Shown here one piece after another: positions 1 to 5,114 of a stretch of DNA of 5,126 bases (its first letter is position 1; every line of letters starts with the position of its first letter). This stretch comes from Pseudomonadota bacterium (GTDB taxonomy: Bacteria; Desulfobacterota; Syntrophobacteria; Syntrophobacterales; Syntrophobacteraceae): NCBI GenBank assembly GCA_023442755.1, contig JAEZXS010000005.1, forward strand, positions 1-5,126. The letters run 5' to 3'. Made by a program: the position numbers and the translations under genes. The notes beneath the pieces are model-generated. The model was given only the letters and a program-made list of their open reading frames with translations, searched no databases and had not been told where the DNA came from.

Positions 1-17
1 ATAAAGGTTTATGGCTT

Positions 18-33
18 GGGTACGCTTCTTGCC
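18..33 (+). promoter_or_regulatory. Candidate sigma-54 (-24/-12) promoter for the PEP-CTERM gene
   Basis: The sequence GGGTACG, four bases, then TTGCC matches the RpoN consensus TGGCACG-N4-TTGC at 5 of 7 upstream positions and all 4 downstream positions. The invariant GG (19-20) and GC (31-32) are separated by exactly 10 bases. Transcription would start near base 44, giving a leader of about 75 bases that contains a 6-bp inverted repeat (GTCTTC at 54-59, GAAGAC at 73-78). RpoN promoters with PrsK/PrsR control are known for PEP-CTERM genes in floc- and EPS-forming bacteria, which supports the assignment. The upstream activator site would lie off the left edge. Confidence 0.6.
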
Positions 34-119
34 CTCCAGTTGAGCGGATTCGTGTCTTCTGGATGTTTTGGTGAAGACGTTGCGAACGGCACAACTAACG
101 ATCTGCGATCGAGGGCAAA

Positions 120-761
120 ATGAAAAAGACAGGCATGATAATACTCGGCTGTCTACTGGTGCTCGGGCTGGCGGCCGGCAGCCTGGAAGCATCTTCCATA
201 ACCTTCAACCTGGACGGAGTCATTTCCGGCACGGGTTTTACGTCTTCTGCCACATCCTTCGGCACCGTCACGCTGACGGATAACGGAAACGCCGTAGCGA
301 TCGACGTTCAGTTGGCGAACCCGTCCTGGAAGGTGCTGAACCTTGCGCTCAACTTCAATGACGCCAAATTCAACAACTATTCATGGTTTACGCTGGATAA
401 TCAGAGTATTACGGTAGCAGAGAATGCGGTCAAGCAGGACGGATATCCCGGCAAGTTTGATATGGTTATCCCGCGAAACGGCAATATCGGGACTTATGGC
501 AGCTATACCGATACGTTGAGGCTGAACCTGGGATTTTCCAATATCGATCCCGCGGATTTCGATTTCAAGGATACGGCCAACAAGGTTTTTGCCAGCCTGC
601 ATATCGGGAACTACACGAAAGGTTCGTCGATCTGGGTAGGGGCGAGCACCGACAAGCCCATTCCGGTTTCGGTTCCCGAGCCGGCTGTCGTTTTCCTCAT
701 CGGCGCCGGCATAATCAGCCAATTCCTGCTCAGAAAGCAACTCGTCCGGGTTCGATCCTGA
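120..761 (+). CDS. PEP-CTERM sorting domain protein (secreted, surface-associated)
   Basis: This 213-residue protein has a Sec signal peptide (MKK, then a hydrophobic stretch at about residues 6-20, likely cleavage after LEA near residue 24) and a beta-rich body with no recognised enzyme motif. Its C-terminus is the tripartite PEP-CTERM signal: VPEP with PEP at residues 186-188, a hydrophobic helix at about 189-204, and a basic tail (RKQLVRVRS). In such proteins exosortase (EpsH/XrtA type) recognises the tail and releases the protein to the cell surface or exopolysaccharide matrix; floc or biofilm roles are known for some members. The start is supported by GAGGG at 111-115, four bases before the ATG. 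The gene stands alone between a sigma-54-like promoter and a hairpin terminator; no exosortase or EPS gene is in the window. The PEP-CTERM class is secure; the specific function of the body is unknown. Confidence 0.9.
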   Translation: MKKTGMIILGCLLVLGLAAGSLEASSITFNLDGVISGTGFTSSATSFGTVTLTDNGNAVAIDVQLANPSWKVLNLALNFNDAKFNNYSWFTLDNQSITVAENAVKQDGYPGKFDMVIPRNGNIGTYGSYTDTLRLNLGFSNIDPADFDFKDTANKVFASLHIGNYTKGSSIWVGASTDKPIPVSVPEPAVVFLIGAGIISQFLLRKQLVRVRS

Positions 762-779
762 TATTCGTACCACACACCG

Positions 780-809
780 GGCCGGGGCCGTTAGGCCCCG
801 GCCTTATTT
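780..809 (+). terminator. Hairpin terminator after the PEP-CTERM gene
   Basis: A perfect 10-bp GC-rich stem (780-789 with 794-803) closes a GTTA tetraloop, begins 18 bases after the stop codon and is followed by TTATTTG. The T-tract is short and interrupted, but the stem is very strong. It separates this gene from the transport operon downstream. Confidence 0.75.
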
Positions 810-842
810 GCTTCATCACCCCGATTGTTCCCACTCACCCGT

Positions 843-871
843 TTGACAAATCCGCCCCCGTACCCTAACCT
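843..871 (+). promoter_or_regulatory. Candidate sigma-70 promoter for the ABC transport operon
   Basis: A perfect -35 box TTGACA (843-848) is followed after 17 bases by TAACCT (866-871), a weak -10 box with 3 of 6 matches. It lies about 65 bases upstream of the substrate-binding protein start and just past the preceding terminator. The weak -10 suggests either low basal activity or help from an activator. Confidence 0.5.
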
Positions 872-937
872 CATCTTTCGGACCGTACATCGCAGAACGC
901 AGCAATCTTCCCATCCAGTCCTGCCGAGGAGTTGGAC

Positions 938-1651
938 ATGTCATGGCTCAAGGCGACCCTGTCACTGCTTTTCCTGCTTTTGACCCTATCCGCCGCGCAT
1001 GCGCTCACCCCGTTCGAAATCTATGAATCGAGCGTACTCAACCAGGTGCTGCAGCGCCATCGCCTGGTAGTCGGAATGGAGGTGAAGTTCTTTCCCTTCG
1101 AGTATGCGGACACCAAAGGCAAGCCGACCGGCTTCGATGTGGACCTGGCCTCCCTCGCCGCCTCTGAAATGGGCGTGGACATAGAAATCAAGGACATGGA
1201 GTTCAGCGGACTCATCCCGGCCCTCCAGGGCGGGAAGATCGACATGATCGTATCCGGCATGACCCGTACCCTGAAACGGGCCACAACCGTCACCTTCACC
1301 GCCCCTTATTTCGTGACCGGCCTTTGCGCCCTGCTCAGTAACAAAAAGGCGCCGGATGTCTCCGACGTCAAGCAGCTCGACGCCCCGGACCGTGTCATCG
1401 CCGTAAAGCTCGGCACCACAGGCGATATCGTCGCCACAAAGATGTTTCCGAAAGCCCGGATCAATCGCTTCAAGGAAGAGACCGCCTGCGTACTGGAGGT
1501 CGCAGCGGGAAGAGCGGACGCGTTCCTCTACGATCAGCTTTCCATCAGCAAGCACCAGAAGCAGAACCCGGAAACGACCCGCGCGATACTGAAGCCGTTC
1601 ACCTATGAACCATACGTATCGCCATCCGAAGCGGCGACGGCGACTTTCTGA
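938..1651 (+). CDS. Polar amino acid ABC transporter substrate-binding protein, frameshifted near its C-terminus
   Basis: This is a periplasmic solute-binding protein of family 3 (SBP_bac_3), which would capture a polar amino acid or similar ligand and deliver it to the permease encoded next. Residues 1-21 form a signal peptide ending in AHA. The mature part shows family landmarks: VVGMEVKFFPFEY (44-56), GFDVDLA (65-71), DMIVSGMTRT (102-111), FTAPYF (120-125), LGTTGD (158-163) and GRADAFLYDQ (191-200). I chose ATG 938 because GAGGAG (926-931) lies 6 bases upstream; an in-frame TTG at 932 directly abuts that ribosome site. After V227 the reading frame leaves the family pattern, adds ten unrelated residues (SPSEAATATF) and stops, giving 237 residues. 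The expected ending is present in the -1 frame, so the intact protein would be 266 residues. Either the gene is a recent pseudogene or there is a one-base sequencing error. Confidence 0.85.
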   Translation: MSWLKATLSLLFLLLTLSAAHALTPFEIYESSVLNQVLQRHRLVVGMEVKFFPFEYADTKGKPTGFDVDLASLAASEMGVDIEIKDMEFSGLIPALQGGKIDMIVSGMTRTLKRATTVTFTAPYFVTGLCALLSNKKAPDVSDVKQLDAPDRVIAVKLGTTGDIVATKMFPKARINRFKEETACVLEVAAGRADAFLYDQLSISKHQKQNPETTRAILKPFTYEPYVSPSEAATATF

Positions 1652-1737
1652 ACTGGCTGAACCTTTTCCTGGAAACCATAAAAGCCGATGGCCGATATAA
1701 TGAACTCTACCGAAAATACTTCAGCGATCTTCAGTAG
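1618..1737 (+). pseudogene. Out-of-frame C-terminal end of the substrate-binding protein
   Basis: Read from ATC at 1618, this stretch encodes IAIRSGDGDFLNWLN and then LFLETIKADGRYNEL, ending KYFSDLQ before TAG at 1735-1737. This is the typical SBP_bac_3 C-terminus (RxGDxxFLNWLN...IKADGxYxELYxKYF). Joining V227 of the upstream frame directly to this segment gives a seamless 266-residue protein, so the simplest explanation is loss of one base at about 1617-1619 (for example GTA ATC read as GTATC). The tail overlaps the permease start in another frame, which fits a formerly coupled operon. Confidence 0.85.
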
Positions 1738-2479
1738 CTACGGCAAAAAAGCCAGCATTCCCGCAGCCGCGGCGATACTTTTATTCTCAGCCCTCGCCCT
1801 CTATCTTTTGCTCAGCCGGATGCAATACCCCTGGAACTGGCGAATCCCCTGGGAATACCGCGATCTCTACGTTCAGGGCTTCTACAACACGATTCTTATC
1901 TCCCTCGGGGCAATCTGCCTGGGGTGCGTACTGGGATTGGCCGGAGGGCTCGCACGGATTTCCGACAACGCACCGGCAAGGGAAGCCGCAAGGCTCTACG
2001 TCATATTCTTTCGCGGCACGCCCCTGCTCATCCAGATCTATATCTTCTACTTCTGCCTCGCGGCGGCGGTCTACTACGACAATGCGGTCGTGATCGGGAT
2101 TGTCGCCCTTGCGGCCTTTTCGGGGGCCTACATTACGGAGATAGTGAGGGGCGGGATCGAATCGGTGGACAGGGGGCAGGTGGAGGCGGCGCTGTCCACG
2201 GGTTTGAGCAGACGTCAGGCGATGCGCTATGTCGTTTTCCCCCAGGCATTCAGGAGGATAATCCCCCCTGTTACCGGCCAGTTCGTTTCCCTCATAAAGG
2301 ACTCATCGCTTCTTTCCGTCATTTCGGTTCGCGAACTCACCAAGGCATCGGAGGTGATAAACGCCACCACATACAAGACCTTCGAGGCATATCTGCCGCT
2401 GGCCCTTTTGTACCTGCTCCTGACGTTTCCGCTTTCCTACCTGACTCATCGCCTGGAGCAGAAGATGCAGCGGGACTGA
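1688..2479 (+). CDS. Polar amino acid ABC transporter permease (HisM/GlnP type)
   Basis: This inner-membrane permease of the His/Glu/Gln/Arg family has 263 residues. Hydrophobic segments lie at about 26-43, 66-90, 104-129, 133-150 and 236-252. FRGTPLLIQIY (108-118) is a family signature, and the cytoplasmic EAA loop that docks the ATPase is clear: EAALSTG starting at residue 166, ending FPQA (184-187). The N-terminus is about 30-40 residues longer than in compact homologues. Two starts are possible, ATG 1688 and ATG 1700; neither has a good ribosome site, so translation was probably coupled to the preceding gene, whose intact frame overlaps by 38-50 bases. With the frameshift, upstream ribosomes now stop at 1651, which may lower permease output. 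No ATPase gene follows, so the partner must be encoded elsewhere. Confidence 0.9.
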   Translation: MADIMNSTENTSAIFSSYGKKASIPAAAAILLFSALALYLLLSRMQYPWNWRIPWEYRDLYVQGFYNTILISLGAICLGCVLGLAGGLARISDNAPAREAARLYVIFFRGTPLLIQIYIFYFCLAAAVYYDNAVVIGIVALAAFSGAYITEIVRGGIESVDRGQVEAALSTGLSRRQAMRYVVFPQAFRRIIPPVTGQFVSLIKDSSLLSVISVRELTKASEVINATTYKTFEAYLPLALLYLLLTFPLSYLTHRLEQKMQRD

Positions 2480-2484
2480 GCGAG

Positions 2485-2503
2485 CCCGGTCCGGCTCACC
2501 GGG
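2485..2503. terminator. Possible hairpin between convergent genes
   Basis: CCCGGT (2485-2490) pairs with ACCGGG (2498-2503) around a 7-base loop, in the 16-base gap between the permease stop and the stop of the leftward gene, and it overlaps the latter stop. There is no T-tract on either side. It may slow both converging transcripts, but this is weak evidence for a true terminator. Confidence 0.3.
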
Positions 2504-3419
2504 TAGCCTTGTAAACCCGGTTCCTGGAGATCGTCAGGATCGAATCCAGGATTTCCTCGCAGCGGGCGGTTATTTTGCGCTCGGCGCCCAGTGAAAGTTC
2601 CATACAGCGGACGTTGGTATTTTGCCGGGAAAGTGCGATTATCTGTTCGTTTATCTTCAGAAAATCCGAAAAAGCCACAACCGCCGCATTGAGCGGGGCT
2701 CGGTCTGTGGTCCCGAGGAGTTCGCGAATTTTCTGAAGCGAGTTTTCGACCCGCACCTTGCCCCCGTTCATTGCGGATTCAATTTCGTCCATCGTTTCAT
2801 CGCTGGAAGCGATGATATGAGGGGTTTCAAGAAAATAGATTTCGAAAGCGGCGGACAGCGCCGTGAACGCTGTCTGCGCTATCGCCTGCCCTGCCTGGCT
2901 CCTCGCGGTCAGTTCAATTATGATCGAAAGGTTCGATTCGAAGCGCCTCAGGGCGTCCCGGGCATCGGTTATCGACAGTTGGGTCGCCTTGAGGTTGGTG
3001 CCCTGAACCGCGTAGTCGAGCAAGGTTGTGTTGACCTTTTTGAATTCGGTCCAGCACGCATCGAACTCGCGCACCAGGTCCGACTCCTCCAGCGGATGCC
3101 TGGGTTCGATGAGGACCCCGAGTTGTTTACGGCTCTCGTCCACCGCGGCAACCGCCGCCCGCGACTGCTCGGCAAAAACGCGCGCCCCCTCGGCATCGGC
3201 CATGGCCGCGTTCTTTTCCGCCTCCACCGCTTTGAGGATCCCGGTCTTCATGTCCGAGACTATCCGGCTCTCCTGGGCCAGGTTTCCCCAGACGCTCTCC
3301 AACTGCACATTCCGGCTGTACGAACGGTATAGGACCCAAACAAGCATGGCAAGCAGGAGAAATCCTATGCCCCAGACAACGGCCGCTTTTCTGTCCCTGC
3401 CTCGCAGGTCGTCATTCAT
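2496..3419 (-). CDS. Membrane-anchored helical protein resembling a chemoreceptor sensory module, no output domain
   Basis: The 307-residue product has a short basic N-terminus (RGRDRK), one membrane helix at about residues 13-31, and about 270 residues that look entirely alpha-helical and rich in A, E, R and L. The basic flank puts the N-terminus inside and the bulk in the periplasm. The region around EAEKNAAMADAEGARVFAEQ (66-85) resembles the four-helix-bundle or helical-bimodular sensor domains of methyl-accepting chemotaxis proteins. There is no second membrane helix, HAMP, kinase or methyl-accepting domain, and the frame ends cleanly. Residues 124-170 and 251-297 align without gaps (13 identities in 47, for example FxKxN and GTN/NTN), indicating an internal duplication. 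The start is supported by GGAAGGA (3426-3432) 6 bases upstream. Function is unknown; a ligand-binding or scaffold role is only a guess. Confidence 0.75.
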   Translation of the reverse strand: MNDDLRGRDRKAAVVWGIGFLLLAMLVWVLYRSYSRNVQLESVWGNLAQESRIVSDMKTGILKAVEAEKNAAMADAEGARVFAEQSRAAVAAVDESRKQLGVLIEPRHPLEESDLVREFDACWTEFKKVNTTLLDYAVQGTNLKATQLSITDARDALRRFESNLSIIIELTARSQAGQAIAQTAFTALSAAFEIYFLETPHIIASSDETMDEIESAMNGGKVRVENSLQKIRELLGTTDRAPLNAAVVAFSDFLKINEQIIALSRQNTNVRCMELSLGAERKITARCEEILDSILTISRNRVYKATR

Positions 3420-3470
3420 CTCAAATCCTTCCGGGAGAGGTAACCATTATTTCAGCGATTTCAGCGGGCT

Positions 3471-3499
3471 ATTCTACGAATCCTCGACCCTCCGTGCAA
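3471..3499 (-). promoter_or_regulatory. Candidate sigma-70 promoter for the helical membrane protein gene
   Basis: On the minus strand TTGCAC (3494-3499) is followed after 17 bases by TAGAAT (3471-3476), a 5 of 6 match to the -10 box. The -35 box is poor (3 of 6). Transcription would start near 3464, about 45 bases before the start codon. Confidence 0.4.
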
Positions 3500-3623
3500 G
3501 ACCTCGATTTAGGACTTGAATTCGGGCGCGTGAAGTTATAAAGTCCGCATCCCTGACGGGGTGAGCGCCCCGGAAACCCGGGCCGAATGTTGCGAGGCCT
3601 CAGAAATCCGGCGGGCTTTCGTC

Positions 3624-3652
3624 TTGACTTGAACAACGAATTTTATTATTGT
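3624..3652 (+). promoter_or_regulatory. Candidate promoter for the tRNA pair
   Basis: TTGACT (3624-3629, 5 of 6) and TATTGT (3647-3652, 4 of 6) are spaced by 17 bases, in an AT-rich patch unlike the GC-rich surroundings. The predicted start falls near 3659, a few bases before the first tRNA, as is usual for short tRNA leaders. An alternative TATTAT at 3644-3649 gives too short a spacer. Confidence 0.55.
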
Positions 3653-3662
3653 GGAAGTTCAC

Positions 3663-3736
3663 TGGGGGATCGTACAGCGGCAGTACAGCAGACTCTGGAT
3701 CTGCCTACCTAGGTTCGAATCCTAGTCCCCCAGCCA
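3663..3736 (+). tRNA. tRNA-Gln (anticodon CTG)
   Basis: A full cloverleaf can be drawn: acceptor TGGGGGA (3663-3669) with TCCCCCA (3726-3732), D stem GTAC/GTAC (3672-3675, 3683-3686), anticodon stem GCAGA/TCTGC (3688-3692, 3700-3704) with loop CTCTGGA, and T arm CTAGG-TTCGAAT-CCTAG (3709-3725). The anticodon CTG is at 3695-3697, so it reads CAG. The discriminator is G3733 and CCA is encoded (3734-3736). It leads a two-tRNA transcript, with a run of seven T before the next tRNA. Confidence 0.95.
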
Positions 3737-3743
3737 TTTTTTT

Positions 3744-3816
3744 GGTCCCATCGTCTAGTGGCCTAGGATATCGGCCTCTCACGCCGGAGACACGGGTTCG
3801 AATCCCGTTGGGACTA
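3744..3816 (+). tRNA. tRNA-Glu (anticodon CTC), 3' end without encoded CCA
   Basis: Acceptor GGTCCCA (3744-3750) pairs with TGGGACT (3809-3815), the first pair being G-U. The anticodon stem is TCGGC/GCCGG (3771-3775, 3783-3787) with loop CTCTCAC and anticodon CTC (3778-3780), reading GAG. The T arm is ACGGG-TTCGAAT-CCCGT (3792-3808). The discriminator is A3816, and the next three bases are TTA, not CCA, unlike the adjacent tRNA-Gln. Maturation would therefore depend on a CCA-adding enzyme. The altered terminus fits replacement of the 3' end by the integrated element whose recombinase gene lies just downstream. The fold is otherwise intact, so the tRNA is probably functional. Confidence 0.92.
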
Positions 3817-3819
3817 TTA
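3792..3819. other. Probable attachment site (att) of the integrative element at the tRNA-Glu 3' end
   Basis: The T arm and 3' end of tRNA-Glu are the usual crossover target of tyrosine recombinases, and such a recombinase gene lies 88 bases further on, reading toward the tRNA. The terminal bases (T72, A73, TTA) differ from a usual C-A-CCA ending only by C-to-T changes, as if supplied by an element-borne near-copy. The exact core cannot be fixed without the other junction, which lies off the right edge. Confidence 0.5.
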
Positions 3820-3845
3820 GGTTTTTCGGTTTTCACACCCCTCAA

Positions 3846-3864
3846 TGTTGGCTGATTGTTGGCT
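3846..3864 (+). repeat. Short direct repeat TGTTGGCT x2
   Basis: TGTTGGCT occurs at 3846-3853 and again at 3857-3864, an 11-base period (one helical turn), between the tRNA 3' end and the integrase gene. Paired same-face sites in this position could be recombinase or excisionase arm sites. This rests only on position and spacing. Confidence 0.35.
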
Positions 3865-3885
3865 TTTTTTATTTTCTGTGATTTT

Positions 3886-3909
3886 AGCGTGCTCTGGCAC
3901 GCTTTTTTT
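3886..3909 (+). terminator. Rho-independent terminator downstream of the tRNAs
   Basis: A 7-bp stem (AGCGTGC 3886-3892 with GCACGCT 3897-3903) closes a TCTG loop and runs into seven T (3903-3909), a textbook rightward terminator. Its T-tract overlaps the stop codon of the leftward integrase gene (3908-3910). On the minus strand the hairpin is followed by A-rich sequence, so it would not end integrase transcripts. It lies on the element side of the proposed junction, so the element may supply the tRNA operon's terminator. Confidence 0.85.
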
Positions 3910-4975
3910 ATGCCTCGTTTTCCACCTCTTCGGACCCCTCTTCCGGAAACACCATCATCTCGGCAAAGTACCTCAAATCCTCGTTGATCTTTCCAACGTA
4001 TCTTTCCGTCGTCTGAAGATTTCCGTGGCCCAGGAAACGCTGAGCTACCTTCATCGGCTGGCCCTTTTCATTGACCATCGTTGTCGCAAAATAGCGGCGA
4101 AGCGCGTGGAACTCGAAGTTCTGGCTGATCTTGGCCCGTTTGCAAAGACCCTTCAGGAATTTATGCCTATAAGTATATGGGTGCCCGGCATATCGGCCCT
4201 CCGGAACCACAAAAACATATTCCGAGTCCCTGAAAGGTCGGTTCTCATTCCACCATTTAAGCTCTTTTTGAAGTTGATCGGTCATCGGGAGAAAGCGGTA
4301 TTCCATCTTCCTTTTCTTCTTTTGCCCGATCTTCATGGTGCCGAGGCGCATCTTGCCGGTCGTAAAGCTGATGTCCTCCGCCCACTTGAGCCGGAACACC
4401 TCCGATTTGCGCGCGCCCGTCTGGAGATAGCACATGAGGAACAGCCGCTCTTCCCGGGTCGCCGCGGCGATAATCTTCATGATGTCTTTGGGCGGTGGCG
4501 TGTACTGGGGTTTTGGCGTATGCTCGAACTCGTCGCAGATGAGAGCCGGATTTGTGTGAAAGTGCTTGTATTTGATGAGCCATGCGAAAAATGCGCAGAG
4601 GTTTTTGCGGTCTTTGTTGGCTCTGTTGGCTGATACCAGCTCGTGGGCCTTGAGCATCGATTTGTAAACGTGATCGGGGAGGATATCGTCGAGCGCCATG
4701 TTCCCATTTACCGCAAGGAACATGGCGCAGGCCTGGCTCTTTTCGTGGTACGTCTTACCTATGTAGTGAAGTTTTGCATAGTCCAAGTATTCGTTGGACG
4801 CGGTCTTGAATTCCATGCCGGTCGGGATCGCCGGCTTCTTGTTTTGAAGTTCCTCGCGCTTTTGCGCTTCCCAGTCCAGCGCTTCCCGTTTTGTGTCGTA
4901 CAGCTTCTCGGACCGGTGCTTCTGGCCTTCGTGGCGCACCTGGCCGTAGTACTTCCCTCGAAATTTGTAAGGCAT
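3908..4975 (-). CDS. Tyrosine recombinase / phage-type integrase
   Basis: This site-specific recombinase is expected to insert and excise the element at the tRNA-Glu end. Numbered from ATG 4975 (355 residues), it has a small N-terminal DNA-binding region (MPYKFRGKYYG, then DTKREALDWEAQKREE), a SAM-like core-binding domain at about 55-150, and a C-terminal catalytic domain. Catalytic residues are visible: Arg189 (TGARKSE), a lysine-rich beta hairpin near 215-224, His290 and Arg293 (HALRR), His317 (LGHGN) and Tyr326 (TERY). All are present, so the enzyme looks active. ATG 4975 is preferred because AGAAGGG (4983-4989) lies 7 bases upstream and the protein then begins as integrases usually do; an in-frame ATG at 5047 would add 24 residues that look like a shadow of the upstream gene. 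It is transcribed toward the tRNA, the usual orientation in elements with the attachment site beside int. Confidence 0.93.
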   Translation of the reverse strand: MPYKFRGKYYGQVRHEGQKHRSEKLYDTKREALDWEAQKREELQNKKPAIPTGMEFKTASNEYLDYAKLHYIGKTYHEKSQACAMFLAVNGNMALDDILPDHVYKSMLKAHELVSANRANKDRKNLCAFFAWLIKYKHFHTNPALICDEFEHTPKPQYTPPPKDIMKIIAAATREERLFLMCYLQTGARKSEVFRLKWAEDISFTTGKMRLGTMKIGQKKKRKMEYRFLPMTDQLQKELKWWNENRPFRDSEYVFVVPEGRYAGHPYTYRHKFLKGLCKRAKISQNFEFHALRRYFATTMVNEKGQPMKVAQRFLGHGNLQTTERYVGKINEDLRYFAEMMVFPEEGSEEVENEA

Positions 4976-5114
4976 GCTCCAGCCCTTCTCGCGTGAATAT
5001 GCAGCTCCCGCCGATCCTGGCTGCACCCAGTTCGGCGGCATGAGCATAGACCCACGATTTGGACTTTTGCAAGTACTTTGCGACCTCCTCTGGACTCATG
5101 ACGGTTGGCAGCAC
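4755..5114 (-). CDS. Small helix-turn-helix protein, excisionase/regulator-like, overlapping the integrase gene
   Basis: The first 55 or so residues carry a MerR/excisionase-type winged helix (HTH_17 style): MSPEEVAKYLQKSKSWVYAH, then GAARIGGSCIFTREGLEHAL. Proteins of this kind bind DNA and act as recombination directionality factors or regulators beside integrase genes. I list the GTG at 5114 as start because GGTGAG lies 6 bases upstream at the window edge; ATG 5099 is an alternative with no visible ribosome site, and the frame stays open to base 5126, so the true start could be outside. The C-terminal half (past about residue 55) overlaps the integrase in another frame for 221 bases, is rich in R, A, P and G, and looks like no known domain. 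It may be a real overlapping tail, or the sign of a frameshift after an originally shorter or fused gene. Confidence 0.6.
   Translation of the reverse strand: MLPTVMSPEEVAKYLQKSKSWVYAHAAELGAARIGGSCIFTREGLEHALQISREVLRPGAPRRPEAPVREAVRHKTGSAGLGSAKARGTSKQEAGDPDRHGIQDRVQRILGLCKTSLHR

Noticed and set aside
381..773. Leftward 130-codon frame
   Set aside because: Antisense to the PEP-CTERM gene and ends inside it; no domain or ribosome site.
1605..1625. Programmed -1 ribosomal frameshift in the binding protein gene
   Set aside because: There is no X-XXY-YYZ slippery heptamer or run of A at the junction, no evident stimulatory hairpin, and no reason for recoding in this family; a base loss explains it better.
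1924..2514. Rightward 196-codon frame inside the permease gene
   Set aside because: Shadow of the permease in another frame; the permease has the EAA loop and membrane segments.
2622..3519. Two rightward open frames (2622-3332 and 3028-3519)
   Set aside because: Both lie antisense to the helical membrane protein, which has a good ribosome site, a membrane helix and a plausible promoter; the rightward frames look like low-complexity shadows.
3540..3620. GC-rich hairpins between the helical protein gene and the tRNAs
   Set aside because: Short 4-5 bp stems such as CCCGG/CCGGG and GGCC/GGCC have no T-tract and no conserved structured-RNA pattern that I recognise.
3649..3855. Rightward 68-codon frame
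   Set aside because: It spans both tRNA genes and cannot be a protein gene.
3845..4633. Long rightward open frame of 262 codons
   Set aside because: It is antisense to the integrase, whose catalytic motifs are unmistakable, and it has no ribosome site or recognisable domain.
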